This document shows, in pieces, positions 22,799 through 30,833 of a stretch of DNA of 52,262 nt. Within the stretch, counting starts at the first letter, position 1. The number at the start of each line of letters is the position of its first letter. The DNA lies in the IMG/VR virus record IMGVR_UViG_3300005563_000008, positions 1 to 52,262 of that record; one strand, 5' to 3'. The DNA comes from a virus. The translations under genes and the position numbers were made by a program. A model generated the notes under the pieces. That model worked only from the letters and a program-made list of their open reading frames with translations. It made no database searches and had not been told where the DNA came from.

Positions 22799-22980
22799 TG
22801 GCCAACCCGAGCAAACAACGCCCTTACGTGGTCGAAGCGGAATACACGCCCGGCAAGTGGTACGCCGTCGAAGCCTTCCGCGCACGCGACGAAGCGGAAG
22901 CCATGCTGCCGGTCTACCGAAAGCGCGTGCCGCAGGTATCGGTACGAATGCGCGACGTACGCGAGGGCGCAGAACAATGA
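22798..22980 (+). CDS. Small early protein of unknown function
   Basis: A 60-residue protein: MANPSKQRPYVVEAEYTPGK, WYAVEAFRARDEAEAMLPVY, RKRVPQVSVRMRDVREGAEQ. The ATG overlaps the preceding TGA (TGATG) and its own stop overlaps the next start. Strand-helix-strand pattern. Not recognised. Confidence 0.6.
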   Translation: MANPSKQRPYVVEAEYTPGKWYAVEAFRARDEAEAMLPVYRKRVPQVSVRMRDVREGAEQ

Positions 22981-23153
22981 AGAACCTTGACGCCATGTCT
23001 GTTGCGGCAGTTCTGGCCGCCGCGCGCCCGGACCGCAAGCAATCCGCGGAGTTCGTGCTTTGGCATCAACTCGTGACGGCTCTCGGTAACTTGCTGGCGC
23101 GCGACAATCCTAAGTTCGACCGCACCCGCTTTTACCAGGCGACGGAGAACTAG
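22977..23153 (+). CDS. Small early protein of unknown function
   Basis: A 58-residue protein: MKNLDAMSVAAVLAAARPDR, KQSAEFVLWHQLVTALGNLL, ARDNPKFDRTRFYQATEN. ATGA overlap with the previous gene. Mostly helical. Not recognised. Confidence 0.6.
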   Translation: MKNLDAMSVAAVLAAARPDRKQSAEFVLWHQLVTALGNLLARDNPKFDRTRFYQATEN

Positions 23154-23155
23154 CC

Positions 23156-23401
23156 ATGAAATGCTACCCGCTCCAATTCGGCAAGCGCGTGAACGTTGCG
23201 TACTCCGTTCCCGTCTCTGAAGCCGTGTGCAACGTCGTCAGCGAACCCGTACATGCGGACGGCACTCTAGAACGCCTGCAAGAGCGCGTGGACAACTTGA
23301 CGGAGTTGGTAGCCCGGCTCACCGATGCCTTGCAGCACCAGCTTGGGCCGTCCAAAGTTGCGGACGTGCTCGGCGGCCATTTCGATGTGGAGAAAGATTG
23401 A
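23156..23401 (+). CDS. Small coiled-coil early protein
   Basis: An 81-residue protein. The N-terminal half is beta-rich (GKRVNVAYSVPVSEAVCNVV), and the second half is an amphipathic coil (LERLQERVDNLTELVARLTD) with an acidic end. It is likely oligomeric. Starts 2 bases after the previous stop. Not recognised. Confidence 0.6.
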   Translation: MKCYPLQFGKRVNVAYSVPVSEAVCNVVSEPVHADGTLERLQERVDNLTELVARLTDALQHQLGPSKVADVLGGHFDVEKD

Positions 23402-23402
23402 A

Positions 23403-23747
23403 ATGTGCATTATCTGCAACGTATCAATCGGAGACGACGCGAGCGCAATCCAGCGCAACGTCGAAGCCGCTTCGAAATTCCGTATGCGTCGCACCATGTT
23501 TTTGTGTACGGCATCGTACCGCTTCCGGGGCGCCCACGCTCGGACCGCCGCCGAGCGCCAGGCGCCAACAATTAGTGGAATGTCGGTGCCCGGCGTTTGG
23601 TGGGAGATCAGCCATAGGGGTTGGCCGTACGCAACCGACGAAGACAAAATTCCTAAGGGAGTTCGAACGGGCCGCTTGAGGGCCGCTCTTGAGCGGGAGG
23701 AAGCCGCCCGCGCCGCCGCGTCTGAATGCCAGCGCGAGGTCGAGTGA
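23403..23747 (+). CDS. Cys-start early protein, unknown function
   Basis: A 114-residue protein beginning MCIICNVSIGDDASAIQRNV. C2 and C5 form a CxxC pair, but no second pair is clear. The middle (GAHARTAAERQAPTISGMSV, PGVWWEISHRGWPYATDED) and a charged helical C-terminus follow. ATG lies 1 base after the preceding stop, and its stop overlaps the next ATG. Not recognised. Confidence 0.55.
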   Translation: MCIICNVSIGDDASAIQRNVEAASKFRMRRTMFLCTASYRFRGAHARTAAERQAPTISGMSVPGVWWEISHRGWPYATDEDKIPKGVRTGRLRAALEREEAARAAASECQREVE

Positions 23748-23935
23748 TGAAAATGCTTTTTGTCGTTGGGTACGTTTTGGCCGTTGTCAGTTGGTGCACG
23801 CGAAACACCCGGCACCGCGGCTTTCGGGTTGACGTGACCAGGGGCGACGAAGCAATTGACTATGCTATGGCAGCTTTAATCGTCCTGTCCCCATTCATTT
23901 GGGGCAGTTTTCTTTGGTGGGGGTTGGCGCGATGA
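23747..23935 (+). CDS. Two-helix membrane protein
   Basis: A 62-residue protein: MKMLFVVGYVLAVVSW (helix 1), a basic loop with CTRNTRHRGFRVDVTRGDE, then AMAALIVLSPFIWGSFLWWG (helix 2). The basic loop between helices predicts cytoplasmic placement. The start overlaps the previous stop (TGATG). It may act on the host envelope early in infection. Function unknown. Confidence 0.6.
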   Translation: MKMLFVVGYVLAVVSWCTRNTRHRGFRVDVTRGDEAIDYAMAALIVLSPFIWGSFLWWGLAR

Positions 23936-24264
23936 CTGATGAAGCAACCCGGCTGGCGAAACAACAGGCGCTCGCCGCCCTCGCCCCGCCAGCCCAAGAG
24001 CGTGCGGTCGCCGATGCAGCAATCCACGGCATCGGCTTTACGAAGGACGGGCAGCACGTCCCGCTTTCCGACATGTACGGGGAGGGCGCTAATTTTTTCA
24101 TGACGGCAGCCCAAATCGGAGCGGAGAAGACCGCACACAGCGGCACTTACCTTGGTTACAAAATTGGCGGGCGCGAAATGCACTGTGCAAACGCTTTTTG
24201 CCCGCACCAACACAAGTGTCGCCGTGGCTGCACTAACCGCGTTGCCCGTGAGGTAAACAAATGA
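23932..24264 (+). CDS. Early protein with Cys/His C-terminus
   Basis: A 110-residue protein: MTDEATRLAKQQALAALAPP, IHGIGFTKDGQHVPLSDMYG, EGANFFMTAAQIGAEKTAHS, then GREMHCANAFCPHQHKCRRG and C-TNR. The cluster of four Cys and two His near residues 84-100 suggests a zinc-binding end. ATGA overlap with the upstream gene. Not recognised. Confidence 0.6.
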   Translation: MTDEATRLAKQQALAALAPPAQERAVADAAIHGIGFTKDGQHVPLSDMYGEGANFFMTAAQIGAEKTAHSGTYLGYKIGGREMHCANAFCPHQHKCRRGCTNRVAREVNK

Positions 24265-24518
24265 AGACTATTCTATACGGTTTTACTTTTCGCCGGCCCG
24301 ACGGCAGCCTTGACTACCGCATTGTTGAAAGCGTCGAAGCTGCACAAGTGAACGCGGCCTTTGCTTGTAAAAGACCCCATACCTTCGGTTTGCTTCCTGG
24401 GGATTGGAACCGTGCCTATAAACAGGGTTTCCGGGTTGTCCGCGCAAGGTTGGTGGAAGGTCGTGGCGCTGGCGCGTGGAAAAACTACCAACCGAACGAA
24501 CCGGAGGACGAGACGTGA
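24261..24518 (+). CDS. Small early protein of unknown function
   Basis: An 85-residue protein: MKTILYGFTFRRPDGSLDYR, IVESVEAAQVNAAFACKRPH, FGLLPGDWNRAYKQGFRVVR, ending YQPNEPEDET. The order strand-helix-strand suggests a ferredoxin-like fold. ATGA overlap. Not recognised. Confidence 0.6.
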   Translation: MKTILYGFTFRRPDGSLDYRIVESVEAAQVNAAFACKRPHTFGLLPGDWNRAYKQGFRVVRARLVEGRGAGAWKNYQPNEPEDET

Positions 24519-24622
24519 GTGACGAACGAAGGCCGGGACCAGTATGGGGCGGCTGGTGGTTTTGGGAGCCCCCGCCCGGCAAATCAAAAGAACAGTCGCG
24601 CCCTGCTAAGTTAACGAGGTAA
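24515..24622 (+). CDS. 35-residue Trp-rich peptide
   Basis: GTG start, overlapping the previous stop (GTGA), with GGAGG 8 bases upstream. The product is MSDERRPGPVWGGWWFWEPP and a basic tail. Five Trp in 35 residues is extreme. It is too short for a fold on its own and probably acts by binding a partner. Tight coupling and a strong RBS support expression. Confidence 0.45.
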   Translation: MSDERRPGPVWGGWWFWEPPPGKSKEQSRPAKLTR

Positions 24623-24626
24623 ACAA

Positions 24627-24818
24627 ATGAAAATCATTCCACATGACGACCAACGCAGCCGCGCCGCGCGCATTGACAGACTGCGCCGCCGGCTAAGCGG
24701 TTCGGCGTACGCTATTTCGGGCACCGCGTTTTGCGGCATCTTGCGCGAAGTGGTTGACCTGCTAGACGAACACGACGAGTACCACCGTACGCGTGTGCCA
24801 ACCCGGGAGCCGAAGTAA
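24627..24818 (+). CDS. Small basic/acidic two-part early protein
   Basis: A 63-residue protein. Arg-rich start (DDQRSRAARIDRLRRRLSGS), a hydrophobic turn (AYAISGTAFCGILREVVDLL) and an acidic-polar end (DEHDEYHRTRVPTREPK). Preceded by CGAGGTAAACAA, a repeat of the sequence before the 24261 gene. Not recognised. Confidence 0.55.
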   Translation: MKIIPHDDQRSRAARIDRLRRRLSGSAYAISGTAFCGILREVVDLLDEHDEYHRTRVPTREPK

Positions 24819-25018
24819 TGGACGTACAGGAATTTTCAGCATTGAAAGCGGGCGACAAAGTGTACAACGGCTTGACCGGAAGTCACGGCACCGTCACCGA
24901 AACCGACAAGACCGGCGTACGGGTGCGCTGGGGCGACGGCACTCCGGGTCGCACCGTGGATTTTCATTTCAGCATCCAGGGCACCGCATGGTTTCACTGG
25001 ACGAAGGAAGACGAGTGA
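24818..25018 (+). CDS. KOW/SH3-like small protein
   Basis: A 66-residue protein. LKAGDKVYNGLTGSHGTVTE, then GVRVRWGDGTPGRTVDFHFS, is a typical KOW/SH3-like pattern (G-D-x-V then G-T-V-x-x then V-R-W-x-D-G). Such barrels bind nucleic acids or act as protein adaptors. The ATG overlaps the stop of the preceding gene. Confidence 0.6.
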   Translation: MDVQEFSALKAGDKVYNGLTGSHGTVTETDKTGVRVRWGDGTPGRTVDFHFSIQGTAWFHWTKEDE

Positions 25019-25218
25019 CCTCGCGCGGCAATCCCGGCTGGCAAATCTGGCAAGGTAACGACGGCCGCCGGCACGTGGTTCCTAAGGACGACATGCGACC
25101 GCATCGGCATTCCATTGATTGTTGGTGCCGTCCTACGCCCGATTGCGAAGACGCGGCTATTTTGATCCACAACGCCATGGACGGCCGGGAAGCCGCCGAA
25201 AGGGCCGTCAAGCACTAA
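25015..25218 (+). CDS. Conserved small phage protein, HVVP/CWC type
   Basis: A 67-residue protein from GTG (GTGA overlap): MTSRGNPGWQIWQGNDGRRH, VVPKDDMRPHRHSIDCWCRP, then TPDCEDAAILIHNAMDGREA. The pattern RHVVPxDDxxxHxxxxxCWCxPxxD is one I recognise from many phage genomes, with unknown function and a probable Cys/His metal site. It is the last gene of the rightward small-gene operon. Confidence 0.65.
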   Translation: MTSRGNPGWQIWQGNDGRRHVVPKDDMRPHRHSIDCWCRPTPDCEDAAILIHNAMDGREAAERAVKH

Positions 25219-25292
25219 AATCGGCCCCCGGTGACAGCCCACGCCGCGCCGTGCTATGTTCGCCCCAAATCGGTACGGTGGAAGGGCGACAC

Positions 25293-28200
25293 ATGGCAGA
25301 CGACAGCGCTTCTTTTGGCGGAGACACCCCGGATTTCGGCTCGGGGCTGACTTTCGGCGGTGGCCCGAGCGTGGGCGCCCCGACTTCGCTGGCGCCGCCT
25401 TCCGCGGCCATGGCCAACGCCCAGGCGCCCGACAGCGGCCCGTCATTCGGTCAGAAGCTGGGCCGCCTACTCGGCGCCCCGGACTACCATGCACCCGACC
25501 CCGAAATGACGGCGTTGGATCAGTCCGCCGACATGCTGCAACAGCGTATCAAACGCGCCAACGAAGTGGCGACCAACCCGCTTCTGCAGTTCTTCAACCC
25601 CGAAGGCGTCCAAGCCGCGCGCAACTTCGCGCCGCAGGCCGCCGAAAAGTTGCAGCAAATCCGGCAGCAACAGGCGACCATTGCGGCAGGTAAACAGCAA
25701 GCCGCCACACTCGGGCTTGAGCCCGGTGCGCTGCCCGACGAAGCCAGCACCGCCGACCGCGTCGAAGTGGCCAAGGCGCGAGCGCTCAAGGGCGACATGC
25801 GCGCGTTTCAGGGTTTGCAGGCGGTGGACCCGAAATCGGCCGAAGCCATCCAAGACCAGGTACACGAAGTTGTGGCGGGCCATCTGACCAAAGCGCAGTA
25901 CGCGTACGACAGTCTAGCCGGCATGCAAAATCAGGGGCAGTACGTCGCCAAGCTGGATCAGTTGCGCAAGGAAGGCGCGCTGTCCGACCTGGAAGCGCTC
26001 GGCATGAAAGTGCCCGGCAGTTTCAACGATTTTCAGAACAGCAAGGCGCTGGAAGGCAAGGCGTTGCGTGACGCCCGCGTGGGTATTGACGCCATCCGTA
26101 CCAAGCTGGAGGAACGCAACACCTACCAGCCGATGGAAGAAAAGGAAGCCAAGACGTATAACGGCCGCATGACGACCATTTACGGCGACCAAATCACCAA
26201 CGGGACGTGGTCGCGTAACGCGGCATCTGGCGCCCGCGGGCTCGTGGTCAACGGCGCTGGGGACCCTAGGGACTTGGGCAAAAACTTTGCGCTGGCTTCG
26301 CCGGAACAGCGCAAAGAGATCAGCGAAGCTGCCAAGACCGCCGTTCCCAAAGAAGACTTGGAGAAGTACCGGGCTTTCAACCGCACGTACGAACTCGCCA
26401 CTAAGGGCGCCAAGGGCAACGACGTAGCGGCCGGCAAGATCAACACCAATCCGAACGTGCAACAGGGCATCGCGGAAGGGCTGGCGTCAATGTTGCGCGG
26501 CGGCTCCGGTGGCGCCAATGTCGGGCTGTTGAAAATCGAACTGGCCAAACGGGGCTGGGCGCAAGGCGCCATCGACGGGCTGATTTCGAATTACAACGGA
26601 GCGCTGAATACGTTATTTGCGAACGCCGATAAACCCTACTTGTCGGCCAAGACGCAACAGCAAATCCGTGACGTGATGGACGTTTTAAAAACGTACAACG
26701 ATAAAGCCGTGGGCGAGCGTATCGGCAATCTGGCCGAGCGTGCCGGTGCGCTCGGGCTTGACCGTACCGTGTTCGGGCTGGAGAAAGGCGAAACCAAGGG
26801 CGCGATTGACGACGCCATAGAGCGCGGCCGGCTCGGGCAGATTGCGCGCATGCTGCCTAATCACCAAGCCATCGGCAGCGGGGACGGCGTATTTCAGCTT
26901 GGCGCGCAACGTCCTGGTGCTGGCGCCGTGCCGCTGCCTCCGGGCGCGGACCCGAGCACGCAAACGCCGGGCGGTGACCGCGTTGCTACGCCTGTGCAAC
27001 AGCAAGCGCAGCCCACGGGCACGCCAACGCCGGGGACAGGCCCGAGCGGCCCGCAGGTTCCGGGTGCTTCGCCACCGACGGCGGCTCCGCCGGCACAGCC
27101 CACGGGCGCACCGGCTCCGGTTGCGCCTGGAGCGCCCGCAAGCGGAGCACAGCCCGCGCCTGTCACTATCGCAGGCCAGCAAGTCAGCGTGCCGACGCCC
27201 CCGGGTGCGTCGCCTGCTTTTGTTACTGCGACACAGCGGATTGAGAGCGGCCGGGAAAAAGACCCGTGGACGGCAACCACCGGCCGCGGCCCCGATGGCA
27301 AGCCCATGTCTTCGGCATCGGGCGCGTTCATGCTGACCGACGGGACCTGGAACGAAAACAAGCCGGCTGGGGCGCCCGCGCATGCGAAAGACGCTACGCC
27401 CGCACAACAGGCCGAAGCATTCGCCACGCTGACGGCAAAGAACGCTTCAGCGCTGCAGAAAGCCGGGATGCCGGTTAACGATACGTCGTTGTACGTCGCC
27501 CACAACATCGGGGCTACGGGAGCGCAAAAGCTGTTGAGCGCAGACCCGAATGCGGACGCGCGCTCGGTAGTTGGCGAAGCGGCGGCGCGCAACAACCCGC
27601 TGTTCTTCCGCGGACGCCCGACGGTGGCCAAGGTGCTGGAGCGCTACGATACCGAAATGACGAAGGGCTTGCAGCCCACGCCTGAAGGCGTGAAGCCGTT
27701 GCCGGGCGGTGACGGTGACAAGCCCGGGTTCATGAGCCGCGTGCGCAACACCTTGGATAAGTATTTCATGCAAGGCGTGAGCGGTACGCAGGAAGACAAA
27801 CACGCGGCATCGCAGGCGATAATTGACGCGGGCGTAGAGCACGCGCCTGCCATCGGGTCCACGCTTGGCGCCGTCGGTGGCACGGTAGCGGGTGGCCCGG
27901 TCGGCGGTATCGCGGGTGGCGCGGCGGGCGGTGCCGGCGGTCAGGCGCTGAAAGACTATATCCAAGGCAACGGGCAAAGCGCTACGCGGATTGCGAAGGA
28001 AGGCGCGCTAGGCGCCGTTCTTGGTGTCGCGTCCGAAGCGCGGCCGGTTGCTGCCGCTGCGGCGCGTGTTGTCGGCGGTGGCACCGTGAGCGGGGGCAGC
28101 GCGGCGCTGGAAGGCAAAGACGGCGCCGACGTGGTTGACGAGGGTTTGAAAGGCGGGGCGCTGGCAGCTGGTGGCGAGGCGTTCGGCCGCGCGCTCGGCA

Positions 28201-29327
28201 TGATCGGCCACAAAGTCTTCAGCATGTTTTCATCGGGGGCCAAGACAGCCGTACGCGACGCTGCCAAGGCGTACTCGGAAGCGCAAGAGGTACTGTCGAG
28301 CGAAGCGCCGAAGATACCGGGCGCGAACGGCGCCGCGGCTACCGTAAACCCGAAGTACGAAGCGGCAGAAGCGGCCAAGACCAAAGCGGAACAGACGCTG
28401 AAGGATGCCGGCTTGAACCCGGAGGAAGCGGCGTACGCCCACAAAGTCAGCACCACGGACGACGGCAACATACCGCACAAACGCCAAGAGGCAGAAGTGG
28501 GCCGCCCGGGTGCTATTGAACAACAGCGCATTGGCGCCGGCTACCAGCAACTAGAGAACGAAGTGGCCGACAAGGGCCGCGGCGCTGTGAAACCTACGCC
28601 CAAACTGGCAGATGGCCCGATTGCGACGGCCGAAAATGCCAAAATGTCCGACACTCTGAAGGGCGCAGCCGAGCGTACGGAAATGGCTATTACCGCGCCG
28701 GCCGCAAACTGGCAAGAAAAGTGGGTTCAACTGCAGCAAGCGCGTTCGGCGTTGTTGACACTGGAGCGTGACGCGCTCACGAGCACCAGCGCAGGGCGTA
28801 CCCAGCTTGCCGCAGACTACCGTACGCTGGCCGACAGCGTACGCGCGCAACAGGAAAAAGCCGCGAAGTACGTTTTTGGCGAAAAAGATGGCGAAGCGTT
28901 TATGCAGCGGCTTAAAGTGCTTGACGTACGTTACCGCAATTTGATGGAAGCGACGAACGGTGGCGATTTGATGAAAGCCGCGAAGCTGACGGGCGAAGCT
29001 GGGCGCGATGCCGAACGTAAGTTTGTCGCATTCGCGCATGACGACCCGCAGGCAGTGGCCGCCTACCGTGCTATTCGCGGTGTTAAAGGCGACGTGGCCG
29101 AAGCGACCGTTCCGTGGACCGTTGCTGCCGAAGGCATCCCGGGCGTCGGCAAGGTGGTGAAGGTTGCGAAAATGGCAACGCTTCTGAAAGAGTGGGCACG
29201 CGAGCGCGCCGCCGGTAGCCCCGTGAAGTTCTCGGACTTGGTGAACCAAAACGCGGGCGACGCGGAAGTGGGACGCAGCATGCGCGATGTTTTGGGAACC
29301 GCGGGGGCACGTGGCGCGGCCATGTGA
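25293..29327 (+). CDS. Giant ejection protein with transglycosylase-like domain
   Basis: A 1344-residue protein that starts at ATG with GGAAGGG upstream. Residues 1-545 are long helical, Gln/Ala/Lys-rich segments. About 546-630 is a Pro/Gly/Thr/Ala linker. About 640-790 resembles a lysozyme/lytic-transglycosylase domain, with catalytic-position RIESG (Glu about 650), SGAFMLTDGTWNE and AHNIGATGAQKLL. About 850-890 is a Gly/Ala glycine-zipper stretch (STLGAVGGTVAGGPVGG and more) able to insert in membranes. The rest is helical. This layout fits an internal virion protein that is ejected, cuts peptidoglycan and helps form a DNA channel, as T7 gp16 does. It is followed by the TerS-like gene. Confidence 0.72.
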   Translation: MADDSASFGGDTPDFGSGLTFGGGPSVGAPTSLAPPSAAMANAQAPDSGPSFGQKLGRLLGAPDYHAPDPEMTALDQSADMLQQRIKRANEVATNPLLQFFNPEGVQAARNFAPQAAEKLQQIRQQQATIAAGKQQAATLGLEPGALPDEASTADRVEVAKARALKGDMRAFQGLQAVDPKSAEAIQDQVHEVVAGHLTKAQYAYDSLAGMQNQGQYVAKLDQLRKEGALSDLEALGMKVPGSFNDFQNSKALEGKALRDARVGIDAIRTKLEERNTYQPMEEKEAKTYNGRMTTIYGDQITNGTWSRNAASGARGLVVNGAGDPRDLGKNFALASPEQRKEISEAAKTAVPKEDLEKYRAFNRTYELATKGAKGNDVAAGKINTNPNVQQGIAEGLASMLRGGSGGANVGLLKIELAKRGWAQGAIDGLISNYNGALNTLFANADKPYLSAKTQQQIRDVMDVLKTYNDKAVGERIGNLAERAGALGLDRTVFGLEKGETKGAIDDAIERGRLGQIARMLPNHQAIGSGDGVFQLGAQRPGAGAVPLPPGADPSTQTPGGDRVATPVQQQAQPTGTPTPGTGPSGPQVPGASPPTAAPPAQPTGAPAPVAPGAPASGAQPAPVTIAGQQVSVPTPPGASPAFVTATQRIESGREKDPWTATTGRGPDGKPMSSASGAFMLTDGTWNENKPAGAPAHAKDATPAQQAEAFATLTAKNASALQKAGMPVNDTSLYVAHNIGATGAQKLLSADPNADARSVVGEAAARNNPLFFRGRPTVAKVLERYDTEMTKGLQPTPEGVKPLPGGDGDKPGFMSRVRNTLDKYFMQGVSGTQEDKHAASQAIIDAGVEHAPAIGSTLGAVGGTVAGGPVGGIAGGAAGGAGGQALKDYIQGNGQSATRIAKEGALGAVLGVASEARPVAAAAARVVGGGTVSGGSAALEGKDGADVVDEGLKGGALAAGGEAFGRALGMIGHKVFSMFSSGAKTAVRDAAKAYSEAQEVLSSEAPKIPGANGAAATVNPKYEAAEAAKTKAEQTLKDAGLNPEEAAYAHKVSTTDDGNIPHKRQEAEVGRPGAIEQQRIGAGYQQLENEVADKGRGAVKPTPKLADGPIATAENAKMSDTLKGAAERTEMAITAPAANWQEKWVQLQQARSALLTLERDALTSTSAGRTQLAADYRTLADSVRAQQEKAAKYVFGEKDGEAFMQRLKVLDVRYRNLMEATNGGDLMKAAKLTGEAGRDAERKFVAFAHDDPQAVAAYRAIRGVKGDVAEATVPWTVAAEGIPGVGKVVKVAKMATLLKEWARERAAGSPVKFSDLVNQNAGDAEVGRSMRDVLGTAGARGAAM

Positions 29328-29335
29328 TAAAATAA

Positions 29336-29647
29336 GTGTCCGTATTTCCGTGGACCTTTGCACAACCGAAACCGCTTACAGGGCGTGAACTATTGCTGCA
29401 GCGGCTCCGCGACGGCATTCCGCCGAAGTTGGCAGCCGCTGCAGCCGGTATTGATTGGCAGAGCGTCAAAGACGAAGCCGAAGTGGCGCAAGCAGCGGCC
29501 GAAGGCGAGATTTTGCTATTCGAACGCGCTCGGGATGGTGGCGTGTCGGGCGCCGTACGTGCGGCTATGCGCTATGAAACGGAGACGTGGACCCCCAAGG
29601 CGGAAGCCAATTTAGGTCAGAGCGTCGAAGATTTGCTGCGGGACTAA
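29336..29647 (+). CDS. TerS-like HTH protein with FPW motif
   Basis: A 103-residue protein from GTG: SVFPWTFAQPKPLTGRELLL, QRLRDGIPPKLAAAAAGIDW (HTH around residues 20-42), then helices EGEILLFERARDGG and AAMRYETETWTPKAEANLGQ. An N-terminal HTH followed by helical oligomerisation segments is the usual small-terminase layout, and there is no better TerS candidate. The large terminase is 15.6 kb away, which is unusual. The N-terminus carries SVFPWT, and the large terminase also starts with FPW. No clear RBS precedes GTG. Confidence 0.45.
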   Translation: MSVFPWTFAQPKPLTGRELLLQRLRDGIPPKLAAAAAGIDWQSVKDEAEVAQAAAEGEILLFERARDGGVSGAVRAAMRYETETWTPKAEANLGQSVEDLLRD

Positions 29648-29774
29648 CGCACGCCGCGGAAGACCGGGCCGCCGTACGCCGTAAAAAGTTCGGCAACCCG
29701 GTTTCGCGCTCGCCTGGGTACAACCCGCTCGCGTCCTTCTGCAGTTCGGGTTTTTGCTCCCATGGAAACATCAT
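29565..29774 (-). CDS. Small protein starting MMFPWEQKP
   Basis: A 69-residue frame, MMFPWEQKPELQKDASGLYP, GERETGLPNFLRRTAARSSA, then a Ser/Pro/Arg end. The first half looks real because it repeats the FPWExKP start of the ParB-like and large-terminase proteins and its ATG overlaps the stop of the membrane peptide upstream (ATGA). The 3' half overlaps the convergent TerS-like gene by about 80 bases, so the C-terminus is less certain. Confidence 0.45.
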   Translation of the reverse strand: MMFPWEQKPELQKDASGLYPGERETGLPNFLRRTAARSSAACVSPAANLRRSDLNWLPPWGSTSPFHSA

Positions 29775-29866
29775 TTCAGCACCCACACCGCGCATTTCCC
29801 AAGCCAAACACCAAACGACACACTCAAAAGGACTAGTGCTACGAGCAACACCGCTAACAGTAGCAT
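29771..29866 (-). CDS. 31-residue membrane peptide
   Basis: MLLLAVLLVALVLLSVSF, then GVWLGKCAVWVLK. One long transmembrane helix. AGGGGG lies 7 bases before ATG. A longer frame from ATG 29983 has no RBS and would begin upstream of the GTCATACA box, so the short form is preferred. It is coupled to the FPWE gene. Function unknown. Confidence 0.45.
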   Translation of the reverse strand: MLLLAVLLVALVLLSVSFGVWLGKCAVWVLK

Positions 29867-29947
29867 GTAAAACCCCCTGACGTAATTGTACGTCGCTGTA
29901 CAACAAAACGGGCAGCGTGGCAAGCCACTAGATTTAGCGGGTAGGGC

Positions 29948-29973
29948 GTCATACACCCCACTTGATGTATGAC
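29948..29973. promoter_or_regulatory. Inverted pair of GTCATACA boxes
   Basis: GTCATACA (29948-29955, plus) and TGTATGAC (29966-29973) form a perfect 8-base inverted repeat with a 10-base spacer. It lies between the leftward membrane peptide and the rightward virion gene, so each half may serve one direction. It could also be one dimeric operator. Confidence 0.6.
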
Positions 29974-30036
29974 ATTCAACCATGGTAATGCTTTGCCCAC
30001 TGATTTGGGTTAACCGCCACACAGGGAGAATTTCCA

Positions 30037-30771
30037 GTGGTCAACATCGTAAATGCAGGCCAGCTTGGCGGCGGTTTCCGCCATTATTCCGGCCTTCTGC
30101 CCGCAACTCCGCTTTACGGCGGCCCCCAGGCGCAAGCCAGCGTCCGCATTTTCCACATTGCGGCCACCAACGCGGCGGCGATCTTCCGCGGCGACATAGC
30201 GACTTTCGCGGATAGCACCCATGGCGTGCAGGGTGGCGGCGACCTTCCGGCGAACATTTCGGCGCCCTCCGCTTCGGTAGTCATCGGCAACGGTGGCGGC
30301 TCCGGGCTCGGCAACGCGTCAATGGCGCCGAACATGGCCCGCTGGGTTCCGGGCGACACCACTTCGCTTATCGCGGGCGTCGTGGTTGGTTTCGGCCCCA
30401 TTACGTTGTACATGGCTAAGAATGGTTTTCAATACGTGCCCGCCAATACCGAAGCGTGGGCATTCGTGGAAACCGACCCCACCCTGGAAATGACGGCAAC
30501 CGTTCCGACGGTCCCGGGCACCGCGTTCAATCTGCTACTCGCGGGCGGCTGCGACGTGAAAGCGAACGCCGGGCAGCAATCGACGCGGTTTGGTATCTCG
30601 GGCGTGTCCATCGACCCGGCCAGCTTCGCCAACACCTCCACCCTGCCGTTGCGCGTGCTCGGCTCGGGCGAGCAAATCGGGAACGACCCGACGGCGGCTG
30701 GTTTCGTTGCCCGCGTCACGTTCAACCCCACACGGCACTTTGCCGGCGGCGGTGGCTTCGTCGCTGACTAA
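30037..30771 (+). CDS. Structural protein of unknown function
   Basis: A 244-residue Gly/Ala/Thr-rich, beta-predicted protein starting at GTG with GGGAG upstream. Segments include GQLGGGFRHYSGLLPATPLY, SVVIGNGGGSGLGNASMAPN and GGCDVKANAGQQSTRFGISG. No export signal. Composition and position suggest a virion decoration, tail or head-fibre component. It is isolated in its own unit, with a hairpin after the stop. Not recognised. Confidence 0.5.
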   Translation: MVNIVNAGQLGGGFRHYSGLLPATPLYGGPQAQASVRIFHIAATNAAAIFRGDIATFADSTHGVQGGGDLPANISAPSASVVIGNGGGSGLGNASMAPNMARWVPGDTTSLIAGVVVGFGPITLYMAKNGFQYVPANTEAWAFVETDPTLEMTATVPTVPGTAFNLLLAGGCDVKANAGQQSTRFGISGVSIDPASFANTSTLPLRVLGSGEQIGNDPTAAGFVARVTFNPTRHFAGGGGFVAD

Positions 30772-30776
30772 CGGTT

Positions 30777-30800
30777 AGCGGGCTTCGGCCCGCTTCCTTC
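30777..30800 (+). terminator. Hairpin after the 30037 gene
   Basis: AGCGGGC-TTCG-GCCCGCT is a perfect 7-base stem with a stable UUCG-type loop, followed by TCCTTC. The tail is only partly T-rich, so termination may be weak or the hairpin may protect or process the mRNA. Confidence 0.55.
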
Positions 30801-30833
30801 GTCGTACAACTCGAACCTAGGGATACTAAACCC

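Noticed and set aside
26685-27631. Long minus-strand frames inside the ejection-protein gene
   Set aside because: High-GC antisense shadows with no RBS. The plus-strand protein has clear domain structure throughout.
29771-29983. Longer reading of the membrane peptide from ATG 29983 with a CPFC pair
   Set aside because: No ribosome-binding site, and it would start upstream of the putative promoter box. The short form has a strong site.
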